Positions 1 to 5,421 of a stretch of 5,704 bases of DNA are shown here, in pieces. Below the pieces are notes generated by a model. The model saw nothing but the letters and a program-made list of their open reading frames with translations, was not told where the DNA came from and did no database searches. Position 1 is the first letter of the stretch; every line of letters begins with the position of its first letter. Location: contig WRLJ01000124.1 in NCBI GenBank assembly GCA_009777685.1, positions 1 to 5,704 on the forward strand. Direction: 5' to 3'. The translations under genes and the position numbers were made by a program. Source of the DNA: Oscillospiraceae bacterium. GTDB lineage: Bacteria; Bacillota; Clostridia; Oscillospirales; UBA929.

Positions 1-141
1 GAAATGCCTGAACACCACCCAAACCAACAGCCGCACGGGCAAACGGTGAAAACCCTTCCCCCCGAAGTTTGCGGATAACCTGCGGGACGCCGAGGTCTGC
101 GTCCCCTACGGTGTGTGCGGTGGGGCAAACGCGGACGGGAT
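1..141 (+). repeat. Left copy of long inverted intergenic repeat
   Basis: Positions 3-141 align without gaps to the reverse complement of 5422-5560, with 129 of 139 bases identical by hand count. The longest exact run is 53 bp (59-111 against 5452-5504). Most mismatches are C/T differences. The copy contains a hairpin with stem GGGACGC/GCGTCCC and an 8-nt loop (84-105), and a 24-codon open frame (4-78) described separately. The outer edge cannot be fixed because the window begins here. It lies downstream of murI and contains no recognisable gene. The family is unnamed here; it behaves like a dispersed intergenic repeat rather than an insertion sequence, since no transposase is nearby. Confidence 0.9.
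4..78 (+). other. 24-codon open frame inside the left repeat (doubtful gene)
   Basis: An ATG-to-TAA frame of 24 codons starts with MPE, has PNQQP in the middle and ends PEVCG. The matching frame is intact in the right repeat (5485-5559, minus strand). I see no good Shine-Dalgarno sequence, although only three bases precede the ATG in this window. The two copies differ at five of 24 residues, and six of the seven base differences in the frame change an amino acid, counting the double change in one His/Asp codon as two. That argues against selection on a peptide. It is listed because the frame is kept open in both copies, not because I believe it is translated. Confidence 0.15.
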
Positions 142-200
142 GTGTATGACCGGGCAAAACACGGCGCGATGCGGGCATTGCGCCCTGCGGACGGGATATC

Positions 201-219
201 AGGGCAAAGTCAATGCCCT
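201..219 (-). terminator. Weak hairpin just downstream of murI
   Basis: Arms AGGGCA (201-206) and TGCCCT (214-219) pair perfectly around a 7-nt loop, ending 9 bases past the murI stop codon on the minus strand. The sequence after the hairpin on that strand (GATATCCCG) has no T-tract, so this is at best a weak or factor-assisted terminator. A second GGGC/GCCC pairing lies a little further on, at about 171-184. Confidence 0.35.
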
Positions 220-227
220 TGCTCTGC

Positions 228-1043
228 TCACAGGATCGTCTCTATGTCCACCAGGCCCACGGAATGCCCGATCGGGCGGCCCAGGAACAGCCCGGAGATG
301 CGGGCGAAGCCCTCGGCGTTATCGCTGACGTAATAGCGTGTGCGGCCCTCGCGGTCCGGCGCGGCGCGATCCCATTCGCGCGCGGCGGAGATAAAGTGCG
401 CGGCCTCCGCGCCGGAATCGACCAGTGTGACGCCGGGCAGCGCCGCGCCGATGGCCTCCGCCAGCAGCGGGTAGTGCGTACAGCCCAGAATCAGCGTGTC
501 CACGTCCCGCCCGCGCATCGGCGCGAGGGATTCCTCCAGCACAAGGCGCGTTACCGGATCGTCACGGCCCACGCGCCCGTTTTCCGCCAGCGGCACGAGC
601 AACGGGCAGGCGTCGCTGTACAGCGTGACCTCCGGCCTGACGGAGCGCATGGCGCGCTCGAAGCCCCGCGCGCGGACGGACGCCTGCGTGGCGATCAGCC
701 CCACGCGGCCGGTGCGCGTGGCGACCGCGGCCCGCCGCACGGCGGGCAGGATGATGCCGGCCATCGGCACGCTGAATTCCTCCGTCAGTTCCGGCAGGGC
801 GGCCGCGCTGACCGTTCCGCACGCGACCAGAACGGCCTTGATGCCGAAGCCCAGCAAAAAGCGCACGTCCTGCCGCGCGTACTTCAGGATCGTCTCCCGC
901 GAGCGCGAGCCGTAGGGCACGCGCGCGGTATCCCCGAAATATACGATGTCCTCGCCGGGTAAAAGCCGCTGAAGCTCCTTGACGGCCGTCAGGCCGCCCA
1001 GTCCCGAGTCAAACACGCCGATCGGCCGGTTGTCCAAAGCCAC
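228..1043 (-). CDS. murI: Glutamate racemase
   Basis: This cytoplasmic, cofactor-independent racemase interconverts L- and D-glutamate and supplies D-Glu for the peptidoglycan stem peptide. The protein is 271 residues, normal for the family. The N-terminal FDSGLGG motif (residues 11-17, Asp12 and Ser13) and GDTARVPYG (37-45) are the substrate-binding signatures. The two catalytic cysteines are Cys75 (in ACGTVSA) and Cys188 (in LGCTHYPLL, with His190 next to it). The model enzymes have CNT at the first site; CGT is, as I recall, common in clostridial relatives. The start is GTG, chosen because an AGGGGAGG-like site (about 1051-1057) lies about 7 bases upstream and because the protein begins just before the conserved IGVFDSG strand. 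The gene is divergent from the oxidoreductase and appears to be monocistronic. The C terminus ends in the VDIE stretch usual for this group. I see no defect. Confidence 0.96.
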   Translation of the reverse strand: MALDNRPIGVFDSGLGGLTAVKELQRLLPGEDIVYFGDTARVPYGSRSRETILKYARQDVRFLLGFGIKAVLVACGTVSAAALPELTEEFSVPMAGIILPAVRRAAVATRTGRVGLIATQASVRARGFERAMRSVRPEVTLYSDACPLLVPLAENGRVGRDDPVTRLVLEESLAPMRGRDVDTLILGCTHYPLLAEAIGAALPGVTLVDSGAEAAHFISAAREWDRAAPDREGRTRYYVSDNAEGFARISGLFLGRPIGHSVGLVDIETIL

Positions 1044-1072
1044 GCGCCTCCCTCCCCTTCCGCCTTTCCTCC

Positions 1073-1101
1073 ATACTATATGATTGACGGGAAAAATTCA
1101 A
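1073..1101 (-). promoter_or_regulatory. Candidate murI promoter
   Basis: On the minus strand, TTGAAT (1096-1101) and TAGTAT (1073-1078) are separated by 17 bases, each matching four of six sigma-A consensus positions. An overlapping TATAGT (1075-1080) fits the -10 consensus better but leaves only a 15-base spacer. The region is AT-rich compared with its surroundings and lies about 30 bases upstream of the GTG start, with the ribosome binding site in between. The assignment rests on sequence resemblance only. Confidence 0.5.
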
Positions 1102-1139
1102 GCGTTTGTGAAATTCTCTTCCCCTTCCCCGCCCGGGTG

Positions 1140-1148
1140 TGCTATACT
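1140..1148 (+). promoter_or_regulatory. Extended -10 promoter for the oxidoreductase gene
   Basis: TGC followed by TATACT (-10 at 1143-1148, five of six matches) forms an extended -10 element. No -35 hexamer is recognisable at 16-18 bases upstream, where the sequence is C-rich (about 1119-1126). Transcription would start near 1155, leaving a leader of about 35 bases before the ATG at 1190. The missing -35 suggests dependence on the extended -10 or on an activator. The promoter lies back-to-back with the murI promoter in the 146-bp divergent spacer. Confidence 0.55.
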
Positions 1149-1189
1149 ATCCACGCACGGTCAACTTTGGTATGAGAGGGGCAATCGCT

Positions 1190-2806
1190 ATGCCGCAACT
1201 GACCCGGCGGGGCCTGTCCGACGCCGCCGCCTGGGAGCGCGCCGGAATCGCGCTGCCGCCATACAACACGCAAGCCGCGGCGGAGTACACGAGGCAGTCC
1301 CCGGCGTGGCTGCACTTCGGCGCGGGCAACATTTTCCGGGGCTTCATCGCCGCGCTGGGGGATACGGTTTTAGGGGAAAACACCGGAAACGCCGGCGTCG
1401 TCGCCGTGGAGACCTTCGACCCCGAGATCATCGAAACGATATACGCGCCCCACGACAATCTGGCGCTGCTGGTCACGCTGCTGCCCGACGGCGGCGTCAA
1501 ACGCCGCGTGATCGGCAGCATCGCCGAGGGGCTGACGGCCTCGCGCGAAAACGGGGACTTCGACCGGCTCCGGCGGTATTTCGAGGCCGATTCCCTGCAA
1601 ATGGTCAGCTTCACCGTCACGGAAAAGGGCTATGCCCTGCGCAAGCCGGACGGCGCGTTTTTGGACATCGTGGCGCGGGATATGGAGACAGGCCCGGACG
1701 GATGCGTCCATGTGATGAGCCTGATCGCGGCCCTGCTGTACGCGCGGTATCGGAACGGCGGCCCCCCCGCGGCGATGGTCAGCATGGACAATTGCAGCCG
1801 CAACGGGGACAAGCTGCGGGACGCCGTGACGGAGATCGCCGCCGCCTGGCGGGACAAGGGCTTGGCGGAGGCGGGCTTTTTGGATTACCTCGCGGACCCG
1901 TCGCGCGTGTCCTTTCCGTGGAGCATGATCGACAAAATCACGCCGCGCCCCGCGCCGGAGATTCAGAAAAGCCTGGAGAGCGGCGGAGTCACGGGCATGG
2001 ACATTACCGTGACCGCCAAGGGGACCTATATCGCCCCCTTCGTCAACGCCGAAGGCCCGCAGTATCTGGTGATTGAGGACGCCTTCCCCAACGGGCGGCC
2101 CCCGCTGGAGCGCGCGGGCGTCTATTTCACCAGCCGCGAGACGGTGGACAAGGTCGAGCGCATGAAGGTAACAACCTGTCTCAATCCCCTGCACACCGCG
2201 CTGGCGGTATTCGGCTGCCTGCTGGGCTATACCGGCATCGCCGAGGAAACGCGCGACCCGCAGCTGGCCGCGCTGGTCCGCCGGATCGGCTATGACGAGG
2301 GCCTGCCCGTGGTGACCGACCCCGGCATCATCGACCCGCGGGCGTTCATTGACGAGGTCGTGACCGAACGCCTGCCCAACCCCTTTATCCCCGACACGCC
2401 CCAGCGCATCGCCACGGATACCAGCCAAAAGGTTTCCATCCGCTACGGCGAGACGATCAAGGCCTACGTTTCCGACCCCGCGCGCTCTGTGGATTCGCTG
2501 ATTGGTATTCCGCTGGTGATCGCGGGCTGGCTGCGCTATCTTCTGGGCCTGGACGACGAGGGCCGCGCCATGGACCTCCCCGGCGACCCGCTTCTGCCGG
2601 CACTGCAAGCCTCTCTGCGCGGCGTGGGCTTGGGCGATCCGGACAGCGCGGAGGGCCGGCTGACGCCCGTTTTGCGCAATGCGTCCATCTTCGGCGCGGA
2701 CTTGGTTGAGGCCGGTCTGGGCGAGACCATTGAGGGCTATTTCCGGCGGATGCTGGAGGGCAGGGGCGCGGTGCGCCGCCTGCTGACAGAGGTATTCCCC
2801 GGCTGA
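1190..2806 (+). CDS. Mannitol dehydrogenase / fructuronate reductase family oxidoreductase
   Basis: This is a 538-residue NAD(P)-dependent polyol or uronate dehydrogenase of the long-chain mannitol dehydrogenase family. Members include UxuB, which reduces D-fructuronate to D-mannonate, and mannitol 2-dehydrogenase. The Rossmann motif HFGAGNIFRGF is at residues 42-52. Family-typical stretches follow: SMDNCSRNGDKL (198-209), FPWSMIDKITPRP (242-254) and the C-terminal-domain segment KVTTCLNPLHTAL (326-338). Lys326, Asn332 and His335 are the likely catalytic set. The conserved LPNPFIPDTPQRIATDTSQK (395-414) belongs to the C-terminal domain. The start at 1190 is preferred over in-frame ATGs at 1139 and 1172 because GAGGGG at about 1176-1181 is spaced 8 bases from it, and the 1139 ATG would lie upstream of the predicted transcript start. 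With xylA nearby, sugar-acid or polyol catabolism is plausible. Substrate cannot be read from the sequence, so no symbol is given; uxuB is the first guess. Confidence 0.9.
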   Translation: MPQLTRRGLSDAAAWERAGIALPPYNTQAAAEYTRQSPAWLHFGAGNIFRGFIAALGDTVLGENTGNAGVVAVETFDPEIIETIYAPHDNLALLVTLLPDGGVKRRVIGSIAEGLTASRENGDFDRLRRYFEADSLQMVSFTVTEKGYALRKPDGAFLDIVARDMETGPDGCVHVMSLIAALLYARYRNGGPPAAMVSMDNCSRNGDKLRDAVTEIAAAWRDKGLAEAGFLDYLADPSRVSFPWSMIDKITPRPAPEIQKSLESGGVTGMDITVTAKGTYIAPFVNAEGPQYLVIEDAFPNGRPPLERAGVYFTSRETVDKVERMKVTTCLNPLHTALAVFGCLLGYTGIAEETRDPQLAALVRRIGYDEGLPVVTDPGIIDPRAFIDEVVTERLPNPFIPDTPQRIATDTSQKVSIRYGETIKAYVSDPARSVDSLIGIPLVIAGWLRYLLGLDDEGRAMDLPGDPLLPALQASLRGVGLGDPDSAEGRLTPVLRNASIFGADLVEAGLGETIEGYFRRMLEGRGAVRRLLTEVFPG

Positions 2807-2837
2807 AAAGGGTCATGCGCCGGTTCGGGCCGCCCTT

Positions 2838-2941
2838 ATCCGTCCCTACGCACCGCGTTCGCCTGGCCGCACAGGCCGTAGTACAATGTACAATCTAAAA
2901 CATGACCTCTGTGTAGGGACGCCATATATGGCGTCCGCAGG
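2838..2941 (-). repeat. Diverged middle copy of the intergenic repeat
   Basis: This stretch has the same orientation as the right-end copy and shares two blocks with it. One is GCCGCACAGGCCGTAG at 2866-2881 against GCCGCACACGCCGTAG at the right end (15 of 16 identical). The other is the hairpin segment from GTAGGGACGC to GCGTCCGCAGG at 2913-2941. The two blocks are pushed apart by about 35 extra bases that begin and end with GTAG. About 8 extra bases also lie near 2846-2853, and CGTCCCTAC (2841-2849) is a perfect inverted match of GTAGGGACG (2913-2921). The copy fills much of the 247-bp gap between the oxidoreductase and the AraC gene. I see no clear intrinsic terminator for the oxidoreductase in this gap. 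Confidence 0.7.
2917..2936. repeat. Perfect 20-bp palindrome
   Basis: GGACGCCATATATGGCGTCC is fully self-complementary. It is the hairpin core of the middle repeat copy and occupies the same place as GGGACGC-N8-GCGTCCC in the flanking copies. It lies 118 bases upstream of the AraC start codon, so it could also be read as a two-fold symmetric protein site. Its membership in the repeat family makes the hairpin reading simpler. Confidence 0.75.
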
Positions 2942-2998
2942 CGACCGGGACGCCGGGGATTGGCGCGCGGCGGCGCACCCGACACATTTTCGCACCGA

Positions 2999-3027
2999 TT
3001 GTCGGATGCTTGTTCCCTGATTGTGAT
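2999..3027 (+). promoter_or_regulatory. Tentative promoter of the AraC-family gene
   Basis: TTGTCG (2999-3004) and TGTGAT (3022-3027) are separated by 17 bases, each with four of six matches to the sigma-A hexamers. This would give a very short leader before the Shine-Dalgarno sequence at 3040-3046. A weak inverted pair CCGACA/TGTCGG (2979-2984 and 3000-3005) overlaps the -35 and could be an operator, as many regulators of this type control themselves. Support is only resemblance. Confidence 0.3.
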
Positions 3028-3053
3028 AGAGTCAGCGGCAGGAGGGATGGCGC

Positions 3054-3920
3054 ATGAGCGACGGCACACTGGAACGCCTGAATCACGTGACCGACTACAT
3101 TGAGACGCGGCTGGACGGGGACATCGACTATGACGAAATCGCCAGAATCGCCTGCTGTTCGCTGTACCATTTCCAGCGCATGTTCGGCTTTGTGTCCGGC
3201 ATTCCCCTGGGCGAGTACATCCGGCGGCGGCGGCTCACGGCGGCGGCCTTCGACCTGCGGGACCGGGGGGAGAAGGTCCTGGACACGGCGGTCAAGTACG
3301 GGTATTCCTCCGCCGACGCCTTCGCGCGGGCGTTCCACGCCCTGCACGGCGTCAAGCCGTCGATGGTACGCGGCGGCGTCCAGCTGAAAGCCTATCCGCG
3401 CCTGATCTTCACCATTACAATCAAAGGAGTGGAAGCCATGAACTACCGCATCGAGCAGAGGGACGCCTTCACAGCCGCCGGCGTCAAGAGGACGTTTACG
3501 ACGGTCAACGGGGAGAATCTCAAAAAAATCCCCCAAATGTGGGAAGACCTGCAAGAGGAGGGCCTGTTGGGAAAAACGGCGGAGCTGTCCGACCGGGAGC
3601 CCTCCGGCCTGCTGGGCATCTGCGACAACATGCGCGGCGATGAGTTTGACTACTGGATCGCCGCCGCGACCACGAAGCCCTGCCCGGAGGGGATGGACGC
3701 GCTGGAAATCCCCGCCTGCACATGGGCGGTTTTTGAGGCGGTCGGCCCGATGCCGGGCGCGATCCAGGAGCTGTACGGCCGCATTTTCGGGGAATGGTTC
3801 CCCGCGTCGGGCTACGAGCACGCCCACGCGCCGGAAATCGAGTGGTACTCCGACGGGGACACCGGCGCGGCGGATTACCGGAGCGAGGTTTGGATGCCGG
3901 TGGTGAAGAAACAGAGCTGA
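3054..3920 (+). CDS. AraC-family regulator with GyrI-like effector-binding domain
   Basis: This is a 288-residue transcription regulator with the Rob-like order: DNA-binding domain first, ligand domain second. Two helix-turn-helix units span about residues 24-50 (DYDEIARIACCSLYHFQRMF) and 74-106 (AVKYGYSSADAFARAF followed by HGVKPSMVR, the usual end of the AraC DNA-binding domain). After a short linker, residues 129-284 form a GyrI-like (AraC_E_bind) fold starting MNYRIEQRDAF. In known relatives this fold binds small, often cationic or hydrophobic ligands. The start is supported by AGGAGGG at 3040-3046 with 7 bases of spacing. The gene is convergent with xylA and shares a terminator with it. 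The domain order differs from sugar-sensing AraC/XylR proteins, which carry an N-terminal cupin, so control of xylA is not implied. An internal ribosome site lies at the domain junction. Confidence 0.92.
   Translation: MSDGTLERLNHVTDYIETRLDGDIDYDEIARIACCSLYHFQRMFGFVSGIPLGEYIRRRRLTAAAFDLRDRGEKVLDTAVKYGYSSADAFARAFHALHGVKPSMVRGGVQLKAYPRLIFTITIKGVEAMNYRIEQRDAFTAAGVKRTFTTVNGENLKKIPQMWEDLQEEGLLGKTAELSDREPSGLLGICDNMRGDEFDYWIAAATTKPCPEGMDALEIPACTWAVFEAVGPMPGAIQELYGRIFGEWFPASGYEHAHAPEIEWYSDGDTGAADYRSEVWMPVVKKQS
3423..3440 (+). promoter_or_regulatory. Internal ribosome binding site and ATG at the domain junction
   Basis: AAAGGAG (3423-3429) precedes an in-frame ATG (3438-3440) by 8 bases inside the AraC-family gene. 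The ATG is codon 129, the first residue of the GyrI-like domain. Translation from here would give a 160-residue stand-alone effector-binding protein ending at 3920. The spacing and strength are as good as at the real gene starts in this window. Whether it is used is unknown. Confidence 0.4.
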
Positions 3921-3931
3921 CGGACAGAAAC

Positions 3932-3960
3932 GGCCCCGCCCGCAAACCGCGGGCGGGGCC
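3932..3960. terminator. Probable bidirectional terminator between the AraC-family gene and xylA
   Basis: GGCCCCGCCCGC (3932-3943) and GCGGGCGGGGCC (3949-3960) form a perfect 12-bp GC-only stem with an AAACC loop. It lies in the 61-bp gap between the convergent stop codons at 3920 and 3982. The plus strand continues TTGTT and the minus strand continues GTTTCTGT. Both runs are only moderately T-rich, but with so stable a stem termination in both directions is likely. Confidence 0.85.
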
Positions 3961-3981
3961 TTGTTATGCGGAATCGCCGAA

Positions 3982-5304
3982 TCAGCCGCCGAACAGCACC
4001 GCGTTGACCACGCTTTCCAGATACTCCTGCTTGCCGGAGCCGGGGCGCGCGGGCGCGCCGAGGGTTTCGGCGTAGGCGGCCAGCTCCTTCAGGTCCGCGC
4101 TGTGGTCGCGGATTTTCGCGCCGATACCGGTCTTGAAGGAAGCATAGCGCTCCTCGACAAACTGATCCAAACGGCCGTCCTCAATAAGGGCGGCGGCCTT
4201 GAGCAGCCCCAGGGCGAAGGTGTCCATGCCGAGGATGTACCCCTGCACGATGTCCTCCAGCGTGTAGCTGGGGCGGCGGGCCTTGGCGTCGAAGTTAAAG
4301 CCGCCGTTGGTCATGCCGCCGGCCTTCAGCACCTCGTACATGCACAGGGTCGCCTCGTAGACATCGTAGGGGAACTCGTCGGTGTCCCAGCCCAGCAGCA
4401 GGTCGCCCTGGTTGGCGTCGATGCTGCCCAGCATCCCGTTCATCGCGCTGATGCGCAGGTCGTGCTGGAAGGTATGTCCGGCCAGGGTGGCGTGGTTGGC
4501 CTCGATGTTCATTTTGAAGTCCTTGTCCAGCCCGTACTGGCGGACAAAGGCGATGGCGGTGGCGGCGTCGAAGTCGTACTGGTGCTTCATCGGCTCCTTG
4601 GGCTTGGGCTCGATGAAGAAGTCGCCCTTAAACCCGATGGAGCGCCCGTAGTCGACGGCCATGCGCATCAGGCGCGCGATGTTTTCCTGCTCGAACTTCA
4701 CATCCGTGTTCAGCAGCGTCTCATAGCCCTCGCGGCCCCCCCAGAAGACGTAGCCCAGGCCGCCCAGCTTGACGGTCAGGTCGAGGGCCTTCTTGATCTG
4801 CGCGGCGGCAAAGCAGTATACGTCGGCGGAGTTGGTGCTGCCCGCGCCGTTGGCGAAGCGGGGGTTGGAGAACATATTGGCGGTCCCCCAGAGGCACTTG
4901 ATGCCGGTGGCCTTCATCTTCTCCAGCATGTAGTCGGAAATCTCGTCCAGGCGGCGGTTTGTTTCCTGGATATCGGCGGCCTCGGGCACGAGGTCCAGGT
5001 CATGGAAGCAGAAATACTCCACGCCCAGCTTGGTCATCATCTCAAAGCCCGCGTCGACCTTGGCTTTGGCGTGGGCCATCGTATCCGGCTCCGCGCCGAA
5101 GCTCTTGTCCGCGCCGCCCGGGCCGAACATATCCTGGCCGCCCGAGCACAGGGTATGCCACCAGCTGAGGGCGAACCGGAAGTGGTCCTTCATGGGCTTG
5201 CCCATCACGACCTTATCCGCCTGATAAAACTTAAAGCTGTTGGGGTTGGCGCTTTGGGGGCCTTCGTAGGCGATTTTGGGGATGTTGGGGAATTGTTCTG
5301 ACAT
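3982..5304 (-). CDS. xylA: Xylose isomerase (class II)
   Basis: This cytoplasmic metal-dependent enzyme converts D-xylose to D-xylulose, the entry step of bacterial xylose use, and often also isomerises glucose to fructose. The 440-residue length and numbering match class II enzymes exactly. His101 and Asp104 lie in FHDLD. The metal ligands are Glu232, Glu268, His271, Asp296, Asp307, Asp309 and Asp339, and Lys234 is present. The signature WGGREGYETL is at 188-197, and FIEPKPKEP at 230-238. Trp49, Trp139 and Val186 line the substrate pocket. The ATG at 5304 is chosen over an upstream in-frame ATG at 5448 because GAGGAGG (5314-5320) is spaced 9 bases from it, the promoter lies between the two, and family proteins begin near MSEQFPNIPKI. 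No xylB or xylose transporter is in the window. The gene looks monocistronic and ends at the shared terminator. Confidence 0.98.
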   Translation of the reverse strand: MSEQFPNIPKIAYEGPQSANPNSFKFYQADKVVMGKPMKDHFRFALSWWHTLCSGGQDMFGPGGADKSFGAEPDTMAHAKAKVDAGFEMMTKLGVEYFCFHDLDLVPEAADIQETNRRLDEISDYMLEKMKATGIKCLWGTANMFSNPRFANGAGSTNSADVYCFAAAQIKKALDLTVKLGGLGYVFWGGREGYETLLNTDVKFEQENIARLMRMAVDYGRSIGFKGDFFIEPKPKEPMKHQYDFDAATAIAFVRQYGLDKDFKMNIEANHATLAGHTFQHDLRISAMNGMLGSIDANQGDLLLGWDTDEFPYDVYEATLCMYEVLKAGGMTNGGFNFDAKARRPSYTLEDIVQGYILGMDTFALGLLKAAALIEDGRLDQFVEERYASFKTGIGAKIRDHSADLKELAAYAETLGAPARPGSGKQEYLESVVNAVLFGG

Positions 5305-5347
5305 CTGCGGCAGCCTCCTCTGATGATTAGAATTTGTTGTGGCCCCT

Positions 5348-5376
5348 ATTCTATCACAGGAGAACCGCGTTTGCAA
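5348..5376 (-). promoter_or_regulatory. xylA promoter with extended -10
   Basis: On the minus strand, TTGCAA (5371-5376) and TAGAAT (5348-5353, five of six matches) are exactly 17 bases apart. A TG dinucleotide in the extended -10 position precedes TAGAAT. Transcription would start near 5341, giving a leader of about 37 bases ending in the GAGGAGG ribosome site. The spacer contains AAACGCGGTT, a partly symmetric sequence with a central CG resembling LacI-family or catabolite-response operators. It matches the catabolite-response consensus poorly. Confidence 0.75.
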
Positions 5377-5400
5377 GAAAATTGCGCCCGGGGCAGGGTA

Positions 5401-5420
5401 AGAGCGTTTATTTTTGCTCT
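5401..5420. other. Small hairpin between xylA promoter and right repeat
   Basis: AGAGC (5401-5405) and GCTCT (5416-5420) flank a 10-base AT-rich loop. The element sits immediately inside the inner edge of the right repeat and about 25 bases upstream of the xylA -35 box. With only five base pairs it may be chance. It has no counterpart beside the left repeat. Confidence 0.3.
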
Positions 5421-5421
5421 G

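Noticed and set aside
131..197. Direct repeat GCGGACGGGAT at 131-141 and 187-197 as an attachment site or duplication
   Set aside because: The first copy is simply the inner end of the long repeat. An 11-base GC-rich match 56 bases away is weak evidence for any mobile event.
213..962. Plus-strand open frame of 249 codons opposite murI
   Set aside because: It is rich in R, A, G and H with no recognisable domain. The minus strand encodes a complete glutamate racemase.
1139..1189. Longer N terminus for the oxidoreductase starting at ATG 1139 or 1172
   Set aside because: The extra residues do not resemble the family N terminus, the 1139 ATG overlaps the predicted -10 region, and the best Shine-Dalgarno sequence serves 1190.
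1370..2608. Long minus-strand open frame inside the oxidoreductase gene
   Set aside because: It is an antisense shadow: low-complexity composition, no Shine-Dalgarno sequence, and the sense strand has a full set of family motifs.
2808..2837. AAGGG/CCCTT pairing after the oxidoreductase stop as its terminator
   Set aside because: The arms are five bases, 20 bases apart, with no stable inner stem and no T-tract afterwards.
3961..5301. Long open frame of 446 codons on the plus strand opposite xylA
   Set aside because: Its composition (rich in V, G, A, L, H, Q) and lack of any motif mark it as a GC-driven antisense shadow of xylA, which has every catalytic residue in place.
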